Shown piece after piece: positions 1 through 5,993 of a DNA stretch of 6,743 nt (position 1 is the stretch's first letter; every line of letters starts with the position of its first letter). The notes under the pieces are model-generated. The model ran no database searches. It had not been told where the DNA came from and saw nothing but the letters and a program-made list of their open reading frames with translations. Both the position numbers and the translations under genes were made by a program. The DNA is from JBCBST01 sp039819115 (GTDB taxonomy: Bacteria > Bacteroidota > Rhodothermia > Balneolales > Balneolaceae). The stretch spans positions 1-6,743 of the forward strand of contig JBCBST010000151.1 in the NCBI GenBank assembly GCA_039819115.1, written 5' to 3'.

Positions 1-906
1 ATGAACTACCGGGGAAAAATTCATTCCGATTACCGTTCCTTTATGTGGGGCACTCAGATGATGAGACCGCGAACCATATGGATCAGAAATCTCCCCAAGC
101 AGTGTACCTCGTTCGGTTTCCAGGCCTAACATGCTATTCTGAATAAATAAGCCAGATCGTTTAGCACGAATCCAGATCGATTTACGGTAACTTTTTCCTG
201 AATTTGATTCAAGCGTGCCGTTCTTCATTCCCAGATATCTCATCAGTCTTAAGGTACCATTTATACCTTCCCGAATTCCAGCTTCATACAATCGTAATGA
301 TTCTCCAGCTTCATATACCAAGATGTGCCTTCCACGCTTGTTTGCAGCGTGTCGAAATGATTTAGGTATCAATGTAGAATGAAGGGTTATTGGAGCTGAA
401 AATGCGGCTGCCAATTCTTTTGACCTGCTCACATTAAATGAGCAGCGTATCTGAGGGTAATTAGAACGACTGGCTCCTCCTGTATGAAAGTCTATTCCGT
501 AGTCAATAACCGGTAAAATCTCATTCATAACCGTATAAGCTACAAGTCGGGCTAACGAGCCTCCTTTAACTCCTGGAAAGCTACGATTTATGTCTTTTCC
601 ATCGGGTACTCCCCTTACGTTCAAGTTAAAGCCATAAAGATTTACAATAGGTATGGCAATAACGGTGCCAGATTCGGGTTCAATTTTTTTCGATTTAATC
701 AGTCTTCGTATAATCTCCACCCCATTTATCTCATCCCCATGAAGCGCTCCGGTTAATAATAAAACAGGACCGTCCTTTTTAGCCCTGTATACATGAACTT
801 TTAAATCAATGGGTGTATTTGACGGCAGCTTCGCAATGGCTAAATCAATAGTTACCGATTTACCACGCTTTATGGATTGATCTCCAATCTGAATGAGATC
901 AGGCAT
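1..906 (-). CDS. Succinylglutamate desuccinylase/aspartoacylase family zinc hydrolase (3' end cut by window)
   Basis: This is an AstE/AspA-type (PF04952, M14-like) metal-dependent amide hydrolase. Known members remove an acyl group or cleave an amide next to an amino acid. The frame is open from the ATG at 906 to base 1 (302 codons, no stop), so only the last few tens of residues are missing. Visible motifs are GALHGDE (His56 and Glu59, first two zinc ligands), DGKDINRSFPG (about 102-112, substrate-binding region), DFHTGG (His141, third zinc ligand) and YEAGE (198-202, probable catalytic glutamate). A smaller C-terminal beta domain follows, with the typical ETERGTLLGEISDPYG stretch (263-278). 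The start codon lies inside the end of rimK (8-nt overlap, ATGCCTGA), which implies translational coupling. It is not a dedicated arginine-catabolic AstE by context: no other ast gene is nearby. Association with RimK suggests it removes or trims what the ligase adds (inference). Family call strong, substrate unknown. Confidence 0.9.
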   Translation of the reverse strand, partial: MPDLIQIGDQSIKRGKSVTIDLAIAKLPSNTPIDLKVHVYRAKKDGPVLLLTGALHGDEINGVEIIRRLIKSKKIEPESGTVIAIPIVNLYGFNLNVRGVPDGKDINRSFPGVKGGSLARLVAYTVMNEILPVIDYGIDFHTGGASRSNYPQIRCSFNVSRSKELAAAFSAPITLHSTLIPKSFRHAANKRGRHILVYEAGESLRLYEAGIREGINGTLRLMRYLGMKNGTLESNSGKSYRKSIWIRAKRSGLFIQNSMLGLETERGTLLGEISDPYGSRSHHLSAPHKGTVIGMNFSPVVH

Positions 907-1822
907 TACTTTTAATTTTTCGTCGTTTAGCTGGTTTGGCCTTTTTTTCTTCCACTTTGCGTTCTACAAAGCGAATAACACTTCCAGCAATGTCTTTTTC
1001 TGTAGCAAGCTCAATACCCTGTAATCCGGGAGAAGAATTTACTTCAAGTATTAATGGGCCTCTATCTGATTGGAGCATGTCCACACCGGCAATCGGAAGT
1101 CCCATGGCCTGTGCTGCTGTTTTAGCAACCGAACGTTCTTCTGATGTTAGTTTTATCAGGGTGCCTGTGCCCCCCTGGTGTAAGTTTGATCTGAATTCTC
1201 CATCCCGGGCCTGACGTTTCATTGCACCTACTACTTTTCCATCTACCACAAATGCACGAATATCTGCCCCCTTTGATTCGGATATAAACTCCTGAACGAT
1301 TACACGGGCTTTCATACTATGAAAAGCCTCAATAATGGATTCAGCGGCTTTTCGGGTTGGTGCAAGAACCACACCATAACCTTGGGTTCCTTCCAACAAC
1401 TTTACGATTAGTGGTGCTCCTCCTACCGAGTCTATGGTGTGTTTTATCTCCTTAGAGTAATTAGTAAACACCGTTTTTGGCATGCCTACACCTGCACTTG
1501 AAAGAATTTGGAGACTGCGCAGTTTATCTCTTGAGCGTACTAACGCCTGAGATTGAACAGCTGTAAACACATTCATCATCTCAAACTGTCGTACAACTGC
1601 CGCCCCATAAAAAGTAACGGAAGCTCCAATCCGCGGAATCACAGCATCAAAATCATCGAGGTTATGGCCTTTATAGAATACAGAGGGTTTATCCTGCTCA
1701 ATGGCGATGTCGCATTTTAAATGATCGATTACCTCAGCTTTGTGCCCTCTTTGTTCAATCGTTTCTACCAGGCGCCTTGTGGAGTATAGCGTCGCATTTC
1801 TGGAGAGTATGCCAATGTTCAT
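899..1822 (-). CDS. rimK: RimK-type ATP-grasp alpha-L-glutamate ligase
   Basis: ATP-grasp ligase of the RimK family. In E. coli the enzyme adds glutamates to the C-terminus of ribosomal protein S6 and can make poly-glutamate. The 307-aa product keeps the family start (MNIGILSRN...STRRLVE) and length (E. coli RimK is about 300 aa). Residues 1-95 form the N-terminal domain and about 100-290 the ATP-grasp fold. Visible motifs are IVKLLEGTQGYGV (139-151, ATP-binding Lys141 and Gly-rich loop), VQEFI with Glu178, DIRAFVVDGKVVGAMKR (187-203, substrate-side arginines), GEFRSNLHQGG (208-218) and the magnesium triad Asp248, Glu260, Asn262 in GVDML and LILEVNSSPG. All catalytic positions look intact. 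The last 20 residues form a lysine/arginine-rich tail that is probably disordered. The start overlaps the stop of the upstream retropepsin-like gene (ATGA). No rpsF lies in the window, so S6 cannot be assumed to be the acceptor. Other amino-acid or small-molecule ligase activity is possible. Confidence 0.93.
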   Translation of the reverse strand: MNIGILSRNATLYSTRRLVETIEQRGHKAEVIDHLKCDIAIEQDKPSVFYKGHNLDDFDAVIPRIGASVTFYGAAVVRQFEMMNVFTAVQSQALVRSRDKLRSLQILSSAGVGMPKTVFTNYSKEIKHTIDSVGGAPLIVKLLEGTQGYGVVLAPTRKAAESIIEAFHSMKARVIVQEFISESKGADIRAFVVDGKVVGAMKRQARDGEFRSNLHQGGTGTLIKLTSEERSVAKTAAQAMGLPIAGVDMLQSDRGPLILEVNSSPGLQGIELATEKDIAGSVIRFVERKVEEKKAKPAKRRKIKSNA

Positions 1823-2277
1823 ACTTGTATGCTTTTTTGTTTTTCAGAAATATTTTTCTTTGAAACATCAATCAGAAACCCGCTTTTTAAAAACTTTCTG
1901 CCAATCAACAACGGATATTTCATGCTGGAACGATCCGTCAAAGAAAGCTCAATGTGATGGGGTTGTCCAAACAAGAGAATACAGGTGCGAATAAAATGGC
2001 GTAGCTCTTTCATCCCGTTAGAGCTCTTCACTTCGCGGGTATCTGATATGGGCATGTCAAAGCGTTTACCATCATATAAATCGTGTTCCGGATCAAGCAG
2101 TTGAAAACGAACTCGCCGCTCTCCGCCTTTCTCATATTCTTCAATATGATGGCAGTGCAGACTTGATGAATAGGCCCCACTATCAATTTTTGCCTCTATA
2201 CCTGATAAGCCCCAATCCGGGAGGTCTACCCTTTCGAATCGTCCAATTGTTTTCTTTTCCTTATCCGCTGTGCTCAT
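1819..2277 (-). CDS. Retropepsin-like 'ATP-dependent zinc protease' family protein (PF05618, RimB-like)
   Basis: A 152-aa single-domain protein of the family named 'putative ATP-dependent zinc protease'. Its fold and motif are those of retroviral-type aspartic proteases, and it typically occurs beside RimK-like ligases. The probable active-site motif is KIDSGAYSSSLH (30-41): Asp32-Ser33-Gly34-Ala35 matches the aspartic-protease D-[TS]-G-A signature. The second conserved block, VKSSNG (83-88), is followed by SLTDRSSMKYPLLIGRKFL (112-130), the flap and core region shared by the family. I see no HExxH zinc motif, so 'zinc protease' is probably a misnomer. The ATG at 2277 is preferred over an upstream in-frame ATG at 2340. 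The extra 21 residues would lie in the intergenic region and have no family resemblance, and family homology begins near GRFERVDLPDWG. No Shine-Dalgarno is evident. Its stop overlaps the rimK start by 4 nt, so it is the first gene of the cassette. A role in trimming RimK-added residues is inferred. Confidence 0.87.
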   Translation of the reverse strand: MSTADKEKKTIGRFERVDLPDWGLSGIEAKIDSGAYSSSLHCHHIEEYEKGGERRVRFQLLDPEHDLYDGKRFDMPISDTREVKSSNGMKELRHFIRTCILLFGQPHHIELSLTDRSSMKYPLLIGRKFLKSGFLIDVSKKNISEKQKSIQV

Positions 2278-2289
2278 TAAACTAAGGTA

Positions 2290-2297
2290 CAAAATTA
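2290..2297 (-). promoter_or_regulatory. Candidate Bacteroidetes-type -7 element for the protease-rimK-hydrolase operon
   Basis: On the minus strand this reads TAATTTTG, a perfect match to the TAnnTTTG -7 element used by the primary sigma factor of Bacteroidetes. It sits 12 bases upstream of the chosen ATG at 2277, so transcription would start only a few bases before the start codon and give a very short leader. No convincing -33 TTG was found at the usual distance. An eight-base match with two free positions can occur by chance; the position just before the operon is the main support. Confidence 0.35.
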
Positions 2298-2307
2298 ACT
2301 GTGTTTC

Positions 2308-2336
2308 TTGCACGCTATTGATATTGAATATATGCT
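2308..2336 (+). promoter_or_regulatory. Weak candidate -35/-10 promoter for the D-threonine-aldolase-like gene
   Basis: TTGCAC (2308-2313) is separated by 17 bases from TATGCT (2331-2336), which loosely fits a -35/-10 pair (3/6 and 4/6 matches to the sigma70 consensus). It lies 33 bases upstream of the ATG at 2370. No good TAnnTTTG element was found on this strand in the gap. The intergenic region must contain a promoter for this divergent gene, but this particular pair is only a suggestion. Confidence 0.2.
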
Positions 2337-2369
2337 GCAATTAACCAAAAAGGCGATTTTAGAACTGTT

Positions 2370-3455
2370 ATGAAACCATCCTTGGTCATCGACTCCGATA
2401 TTGTAACAGCCAACATCAACAAGATGGCTGAAAAATGTAAACGGCTGGGATTGGAATGGAGACCACATTTTAAAACCCATCAATCAAAAACCATAGGACG
2501 TTGGTTCAGAACGTTTGGTGTTTCTGGTATTACCGTTTCATCTATAGAAATGGCTCGCTTCTTTGCTGAAGATGGCTGGACTGATATTACCATTGCTTTC
2601 CCCGTTGATTGTTCCCGAATGATTGAACTTGAAGCATTATCGGAAATAACCCAGTTAACCATGATAACCAGTTCGTTAAAGGCATTGGAGCAGCTCTCGG
2701 AAGCACATTTTAAACAAAGACCACACCTTTTGATTGAAGTGGACCCTATGAATGGAAGAAGTGGCGTTGACATCGAAGATACTAGCGCCTTGGAGGACTT
2801 GGTTGATCGGGCGTCCTCTCTGAAAACCGTGGTTTACAAAGGGTTTTATGCACATGCAGGGCAAACCTATAAAGGCCGGTCGGCAGAAGACGTATTAGCG
2901 ATCGTTGCTCCGGTTCTGCGACGCTTACATACACTTAAAGCTCGTTTTCCAGGTTCCGTTATTTGTTTTGGTGATACTCCCTCTTGTTCTTTAACGGATG
3001 ATATAGATATTGCTACCCAGACTAGTCCAGGTAACCTCGTTTTTTATGATTGGATACAAACACGAATTGGATCGTGCACACCCGCTGACATTGGTATTGC
3101 AATGAAATGCACGGTAATAGAACTGTTTCCAAAAAGGAATCAATTTCTTATTCATGGTGGGGCGATCCATTTCTCGAAAGACGCTGATGTTACCGAAGAT
3201 GGAAAACCTTACTATGGAGTCGTTGCGGAATCAAAAGGAAATGGCTGGGGGAATCCGCTAGAAGGTGCGTTCTTGTCCTCAATCTCTCAGGAACACGGAA
3301 TGGTATCATGTACAAAAGCATACCTTGAAACTCTAAACGTTGGTGACGAGATTTTTGTCCTGCCGATTCATTCTTGTTTAACGGCAGATTGTATGGGTGG
3401 CTATATCGATTTAGATGGGAATCAAATCGATCATTTCAGTAGCGTACGTTCTTAA
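2370..3455 (+). CDS. D-threonine aldolase / D-serine dehydratase-like PLP enzyme (alanine racemase N-terminal fold)
   Basis: A 361-aa fold-type III PLP-dependent enzyme with an alanine-racemase-like TIM barrel (PF01168, about 1-240) and a C-terminal D-serine-dehydratase-like domain (PF14031, about 245-355). Characterised relatives cleave D-threonine to glycine plus acetaldehyde or dehydrate D-serine. RPHFKTH (31-37) holds the PLP Schiff-base Lys35. YAHAGQTYKG (160-169) and GDTPSC (201-206) are active-site blocks, with TSPGNLVFYD (218-227) before the second domain. PIHSC (332-336) gives His334 and Cys336, the divalent-metal pair of this family. The subtype signature with Gln after KTH and the ITVSSIEMARFFAEDGW stretch resembles proteins common in Bacteroidetes, mostly labelled only 'D-TA family PLP-dependent enzyme'. 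The sequence cannot separate aldolase, dehydratase and related lyase activities. It is monocistronic, divergent from the RimK cassette and convergent with the LD-carboxypeptidase gene. An AAAAGG tract lies about 17 bases upstream of the ATG, rather far for a Shine-Dalgarno. Confidence 0.88.
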   Translation: MKPSLVIDSDIVTANINKMAEKCKRLGLEWRPHFKTHQSKTIGRWFRTFGVSGITVSSIEMARFFAEDGWTDITIAFPVDCSRMIELEALSEITQLTMITSSLKALEQLSEAHFKQRPHLLIEVDPMNGRSGVDIEDTSALEDLVDRASSLKTVVYKGFYAHAGQTYKGRSAEDVLAIVAPVLRRLHTLKARFPGSVICFGDTPSCSLTDDIDIATQTSPGNLVFYDWIQTRIGSCTPADIGIAMKCTVIELFPKRNQFLIHGGAIHFSKDADVTEDGKPYYGVVAESKGNGWGNPLEGAFLSSISQEHGMVSCTKAYLETLNVGDEIFVLPIHSCLTADCMGGYIDLDGNQIDHFSSVRS

Positions 3456-3515
3456 TACGTGTACCAGATCTCTCTTACAATCAAATGGGGCCTTTTATTT
3501 GGGGTGAGGTATGGT

Positions 3516-3534
3516 CTGTAAACGGGATTTACAG
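3516..3534. other. Perfect 7-bp hairpin at the convergent gene ends
   Basis: CTGTAAA (3516-3522) and TTTACAG (3528-3534) are exact inverted repeats around a 5-base loop. They lie between the plus-strand PLP gene and the minus-strand LD-carboxypeptidase gene, and include the latter's TAA stop. The placement fits a 3'-end structure or a two-way terminator, but there is no T-tract after the stem on either strand and the stem is AT-rich. I therefore do not call it an intrinsic terminator. Confidence 0.35.
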
Positions 3535-4533
3535 CACTCCGGATTCCAGAACGGTTAACTGAAGATGATCTGTATCCAAAGACGCTTCACAGCCAACAGG
3601 AATAGTGATATTGTCTTTTTCATGGCTGATTAAAGCACCATAATATGCCGGAATCTGTAATGGCCGGATGTGTCCTTCCAGCATTTCTCTAAGCGTGAGG
3701 CTGTTTACTCCGTCTTTTGCATCGGTAAACTTGCCAATTACCAGTCCATTTATCTTCTGGAGTAGCCCCGCGAGCTTTAGCTGAGTCAGCATTCGATCGA
3801 TCCGATAAACCGACTCACCGACATCTTCCAGAAAGAGAATGGCATGTTCAAAATCCGCAATGTACCTGGAACCAATTAATGAAGTAAGTACCGTGAGGTT
3901 ACCTCCTATCAGATGTCCAGAAGCTTTTCCAGGGTGCAGAATAAAACCATCATTCTGATCGATAAATCTATGTTGTTCTGTATCGCCCTCTAATAGATTA
4001 TTAGAAAATGAACGCAATGTAGTCGCAGTCCAGTCAGATTTGCCAACGGGGCCATGAAACGTCGTCAGATTAGCCTGACTTAAAAACGCGTGGTGCAAAG
4101 AAGTAATATCGCTAAACCCTATGAACACCTTTGGGTTATCACGAATAAGTGAATAATCGATCATGTCTAATAATCGATTTGATCCCCACCCTCCTCTTAT
4201 ACACATGATTCCGTTAATATCGGGATCCGAAAATGCACTATGAAGGTCTTCCAACCGTTGTTCATCTGTACCTGCGAGGTACCCGTATTTTGAATTTGCG
4301 TATGAACCTATCTTGACCTTAAACCCGAGCGAGGAAACGTTTTTTAGCATTGCATCAAACTGGGTCTGACTATAAATAGGGCTGGCAGGGGCGATTAACC
4401 CGAGTGTATCCCCTTTCTTTAATCGTCTCGGTTTAACCTTATTGTGACCAATAGATTTATTGTGTTTCTTAGGACGGAATGCCAGTGCTAGTGAGGCTGA
4501 TGAAGCAAGGGTTATAAAATCTTTACGCTTCAT
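3529..4533 (-). CDS. LD-carboxypeptidase, peptidase family S66 (LdcA-like) with signal-like N-terminus
   Basis: A 334-aa S66 serine peptidase. The family removes the terminal D-alanine from L,D-linked murein tetrapeptides during peptidoglycan recycling; some members instead act on microcin-type peptides (MccF). The N-terminal half (about 35-165) has LGLIAPASP (44-52), IRGGWGSNRLLDMIDY (112-127) and GFSDIT (139-144) with the nucleophile Ser141. The C-terminal half has HLIGGNLTVL (207-216), LFLEDVGE (233-240) with Glu236, and ISHEKDN (302-308) with His304, completing the Ser-Glu-His triad. Residues 1-20 (MKRKDF then a Ser/Ala/Leu-rich stretch) look like a short export signal, with a Tat-like RKDFI variant of the RR motif; E. 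coli LdcA is cytoplasmic and lacks this. The gene follows nadD by 12 bases with no visible Shine-Dalgarno and ends the operon. LD-carboxypeptidase is more likely than MccF given the housekeeping context, but MccF-like activity cannot be excluded. Confidence 0.9.
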   Translation of the reverse strand: MKRKDFITLASSASLALAFRPKKHNKSIGHNKVKPRRLKKGDTLGLIAPASPIYSQTQFDAMLKNVSSLGFKVKIGSYANSKYGYLAGTDEQRLEDLHSAFSDPDINGIMCIRGGWGSNRLLDMIDYSLIRDNPKVFIGFSDITSLHHAFLSQANLTTFHGPVGKSDWTATTLRSFSNNLLEGDTEQHRFIDQNDGFILHPGKASGHLIGGNLTVLTSLIGSRYIADFEHAILFLEDVGESVYRIDRMLTQLKLAGLLQKINGLVIGKFTDAKDGVNSLTLREMLEGHIRPLQIPAYYGALISHEKDNITIPVGCEASLDTDHLQLTVLESGVL

Positions 4534-4545
4534 GGTAGTATGCGG

Positions 4546-5133
4546 TCAAACGGTTCGATACAAGTTATTAGCTACAATGATTTCATGTACAGCTTCGGGT
4601 ACACAATCTGTAATGTTTTTTCCTTCGTTAATCATTTGTCTGATTCCAGAAGAAGAAACGGCAAGTGGGTTATGATCCACAAATATGGCACGCCTCAAAA
4701 TATTTTTTTCCACTTTTTTTCGGTTGATTCCGGGCCGTGAAGCCACCAGTAGCCGGGCTTCAGACAGTATTCTTTTGTAATACTTCCAGGTGTGAAAATG
4801 AGCAAGACTATCCTCTCCCATACAGAAATAATACTCATGATCTTTGTATTTTGACTTAAAATGACGAATGGTATTTACGGTATAGGAAGGCTTGGGAAGG
4901 TCATTTTCAATAGTAGAAACCGTTACTGCCTCATAGGGTTTAAAAGCGACAGCAAGCATTTGTAACCGCAGTGTGTAAGGCACTCGTTGTGCATTCAGCT
5001 TATGCGGAGGATAGGGTGTAAGAAGAACCCAGAGTTCATCAATAATACCCGACAGCATGAACGACCTGGCAATAGCAATATGCCCCAAATGAACGGGATC
5101 AAACGTGCCGCCAAGTAATCCAATTCTTTTCAC
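4546..5133 (-). CDS. nadD: Nicotinate-nucleotide adenylyltransferase
   Basis: NadD transfers AMP from ATP to nicotinate mononucleotide, making deamido-NAD in cytoplasmic NAD synthesis. The 195-aa product is of normal length and is a single nucleotidyltransferase-fold domain. It has GGTFDPVHLGH (8-18, the HxGH ATP-binding signature), TPYPPHK (39-45), KPSYTVNTI (81-89, matching the family's PSYT block), CMGEDSLAHFHTWK (104-117) and SSSGIR (160-165, the ISSTxIR ATP-binding motif). The start is GTG at 5133, overlapping the TGA of the bamD-like gene (GTGA); it places the signature at the usual distance from the N-terminus and no ATG lies nearby. All expected motifs are intact. The gene sits between an outer-membrane assembly gene and a murein peptidase gene, with no other NAD gene in view, so co-transcription looks like housekeeping packing rather than a pathway operon. 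Confidence 0.95.
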   Translation of the reverse strand: MKRIGLLGGTFDPVHLGHIAIARSFMLSGIIDELWVLLTPYPPHKLNAQRVPYTLRLQMLAVAFKPYEAVTVSTIENDLPKPSYTVNTIRHFKSKYKDHEYYFCMGEDSLAHFHTWKYYKRILSEARLLVASRPGINRKKVEKNILRRAIFVDHNPLAVSSSGIRQMINEGKNITDCVPEAVHEIIVANNLYRTV

Positions 5134-5993
5134 CGATCACCTGTATTGCCTGCTTCTCCCAACAGTTCAGATGATTCAGATAAATTTGATAATCCTTTAT
5201 CAGCCATATCTTTATAGATTTCGGCTTCTTCACGCATTGAACTTTCCGGGAAAAGCTGTAGAAATTTTTCATAGGCTTCAACCGCTTTGGTATATCGTTC
5301 TCTTTGCTTTTCCTCTATACTATTCGACGCGTAGTCTACGAATACATGAATTTGTTTAACCAAGGCCAATTCCGCCCATTCCGATTCGGGGTATTGGTCA
5401 ATGGTGAGGTTAAAGTATATGGATGCTGCTTCGTAGCTTTCGATGCGATAATAGAATGAGGCTGCTTCGTAGTTTTTCTGAGCAAGTTTTGACCGAAGCT
5501 CATCAATTTTGTTCGCTGATTCCGTAACAAATTCAGAGTCAGGATGTTTGCTGTTAAACAGTTGAAACAATTCTATTGCCTTCCTTGTCGTGCTTTGATC
5601 AAGCTTATACCGGGGACTCTGCTTATAATAGCTTAATGCCTGCTTGAATTCTATTTCTGTAGTGCGGTCATCCTGGGGGTAAAACAGGATAAAGCGTTCA
5701 TATTCGGAAGCCGACAGTAAAAATAATCCGCGTTTATAATAGCTTTCTGCAAGCAGATACTGAGCTTCGGCGGCAAGATCTGTTTCTCTGCCCTGCCGTG
5801 TTACGGTTTCAAAAGCTTCTGCTGCGTCTCCATATGCTCCCTTATCATATAGCTTTTGTCCTTTTTCGAAGGCCACAGAAACAGAATCTCCGGGGCGGAC
5901 CAAGTTTTTATTTCTGCATCCGGCAAAGGAAAGAACAACCAATCCGAAAATCAAAATCCGGCTCGTTTTTAGAAGGGTATGATTAATGATCAC
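5130..5993 (-). CDS. bamD: BamD-like outer membrane protein assembly lipoprotein (TPR)
   Basis: Periplasm-facing outer-membrane lipoprotein of the BamD/YfiO family (PF13525), which works with BamA to insert beta-barrel proteins. With a GTG start at 5993 the product is 287 aa, slightly longer than E. coli BamD (245). It begins with a classic lipoprotein signal: Lys/Arg n-region, hydrophobic ILIFGLVVL, then lipobox LSFAGC with acylated Cys26. TPR helices follow: about 41-67 (EKGQKLYDKGAYGDAAEAF), 74-107, then the family block SPRYKLDQSTTRKAIELF (126-143), HPDSEF (150-155), LAQKNYEAASFYYRIESYEA (170-189) and a last repeat at about 233-265. In-frame ATGs at 6080 and 6047 would give a longer protein, but only by running 60-100 bases back into the synthase gene and adding a second hydrophobic stretch, so GTG is preferred (inference). 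It overlaps the synthase by 11 nt and nadD by 4 nt. The acidic/serine tail after 260 is probably flexible. Confidence 0.85.
   Translation of the reverse strand: MIINHTLLKTSRILIFGLVVLSFAGCRNKNLVRPGDSVSVAFEKGQKLYDKGAYGDAAEAFETVTRQGRETDLAAEAQYLLAESYYKRGLFLLSASEYERFILFYPQDDRTTEIEFKQALSYYKQSPRYKLDQSTTRKAIELFQLFNSKHPDSEFVTESANKIDELRSKLAQKNYEAASFYYRIESYEAASIYFNLTIDQYPESEWAELALVKQIHVFVDYASNSIEEKQRERYTKAVEAYEKFLQLFPESSMREEAEIYKDMADKGLSNLSESSELLGEAGNTGDR
5425..5472. repeat. 12-bp direct repeat inside the bamD-like gene
   Basis: GCTGCTTCGTAG occurs at 5425-5436 and again at 5461-5472, exactly 36 bases (12 codons) apart and in frame. On the coding strand both copies encode the core of a YEAAS motif, in the conserved paired-helix region of BamD. 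It may reflect a small internal duplication or simply similar codons in a degenerate helical repeat. Confidence 0.5.

Noticed and set aside
1..906. Arginine-catabolic astE assignment for the zinc hydrolase
   Set aside because: The family fits, but there are no other ast genes and the gene is coupled to rimK, so a specific AstE name is not supported.
936..1214. Plus-strand open frame opposite rimK
   Set aside because: It lies wholly antisense to conserved ATP-grasp sequence, has no recognisable motif and no start-site signal. It is a shadow of the real gene.
2278..2340. N-terminal extension of the retropepsin-like gene to the ATG at 2340
   Set aside because: The extra 21 residues have no family counterpart and would cover the divergent promoter region, including the TAATTTTG element. 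The ATG at 2277 fits the family start better.
3484..3505. AAAT...ATTT pairing around GGGGCC in the convergent gap as a terminator
   Set aside because: The stem needs G-T wobbles, is only about four good pairs, and is followed by G-rich sequence rather than a T-tract.
4540..4740. Short plus-strand frames over the end of nadD
   Set aside because: They are antisense to the conserved SSSGIR end of NadD and start at the nadD/LD-carboxypeptidase junction with no coding resemblance.
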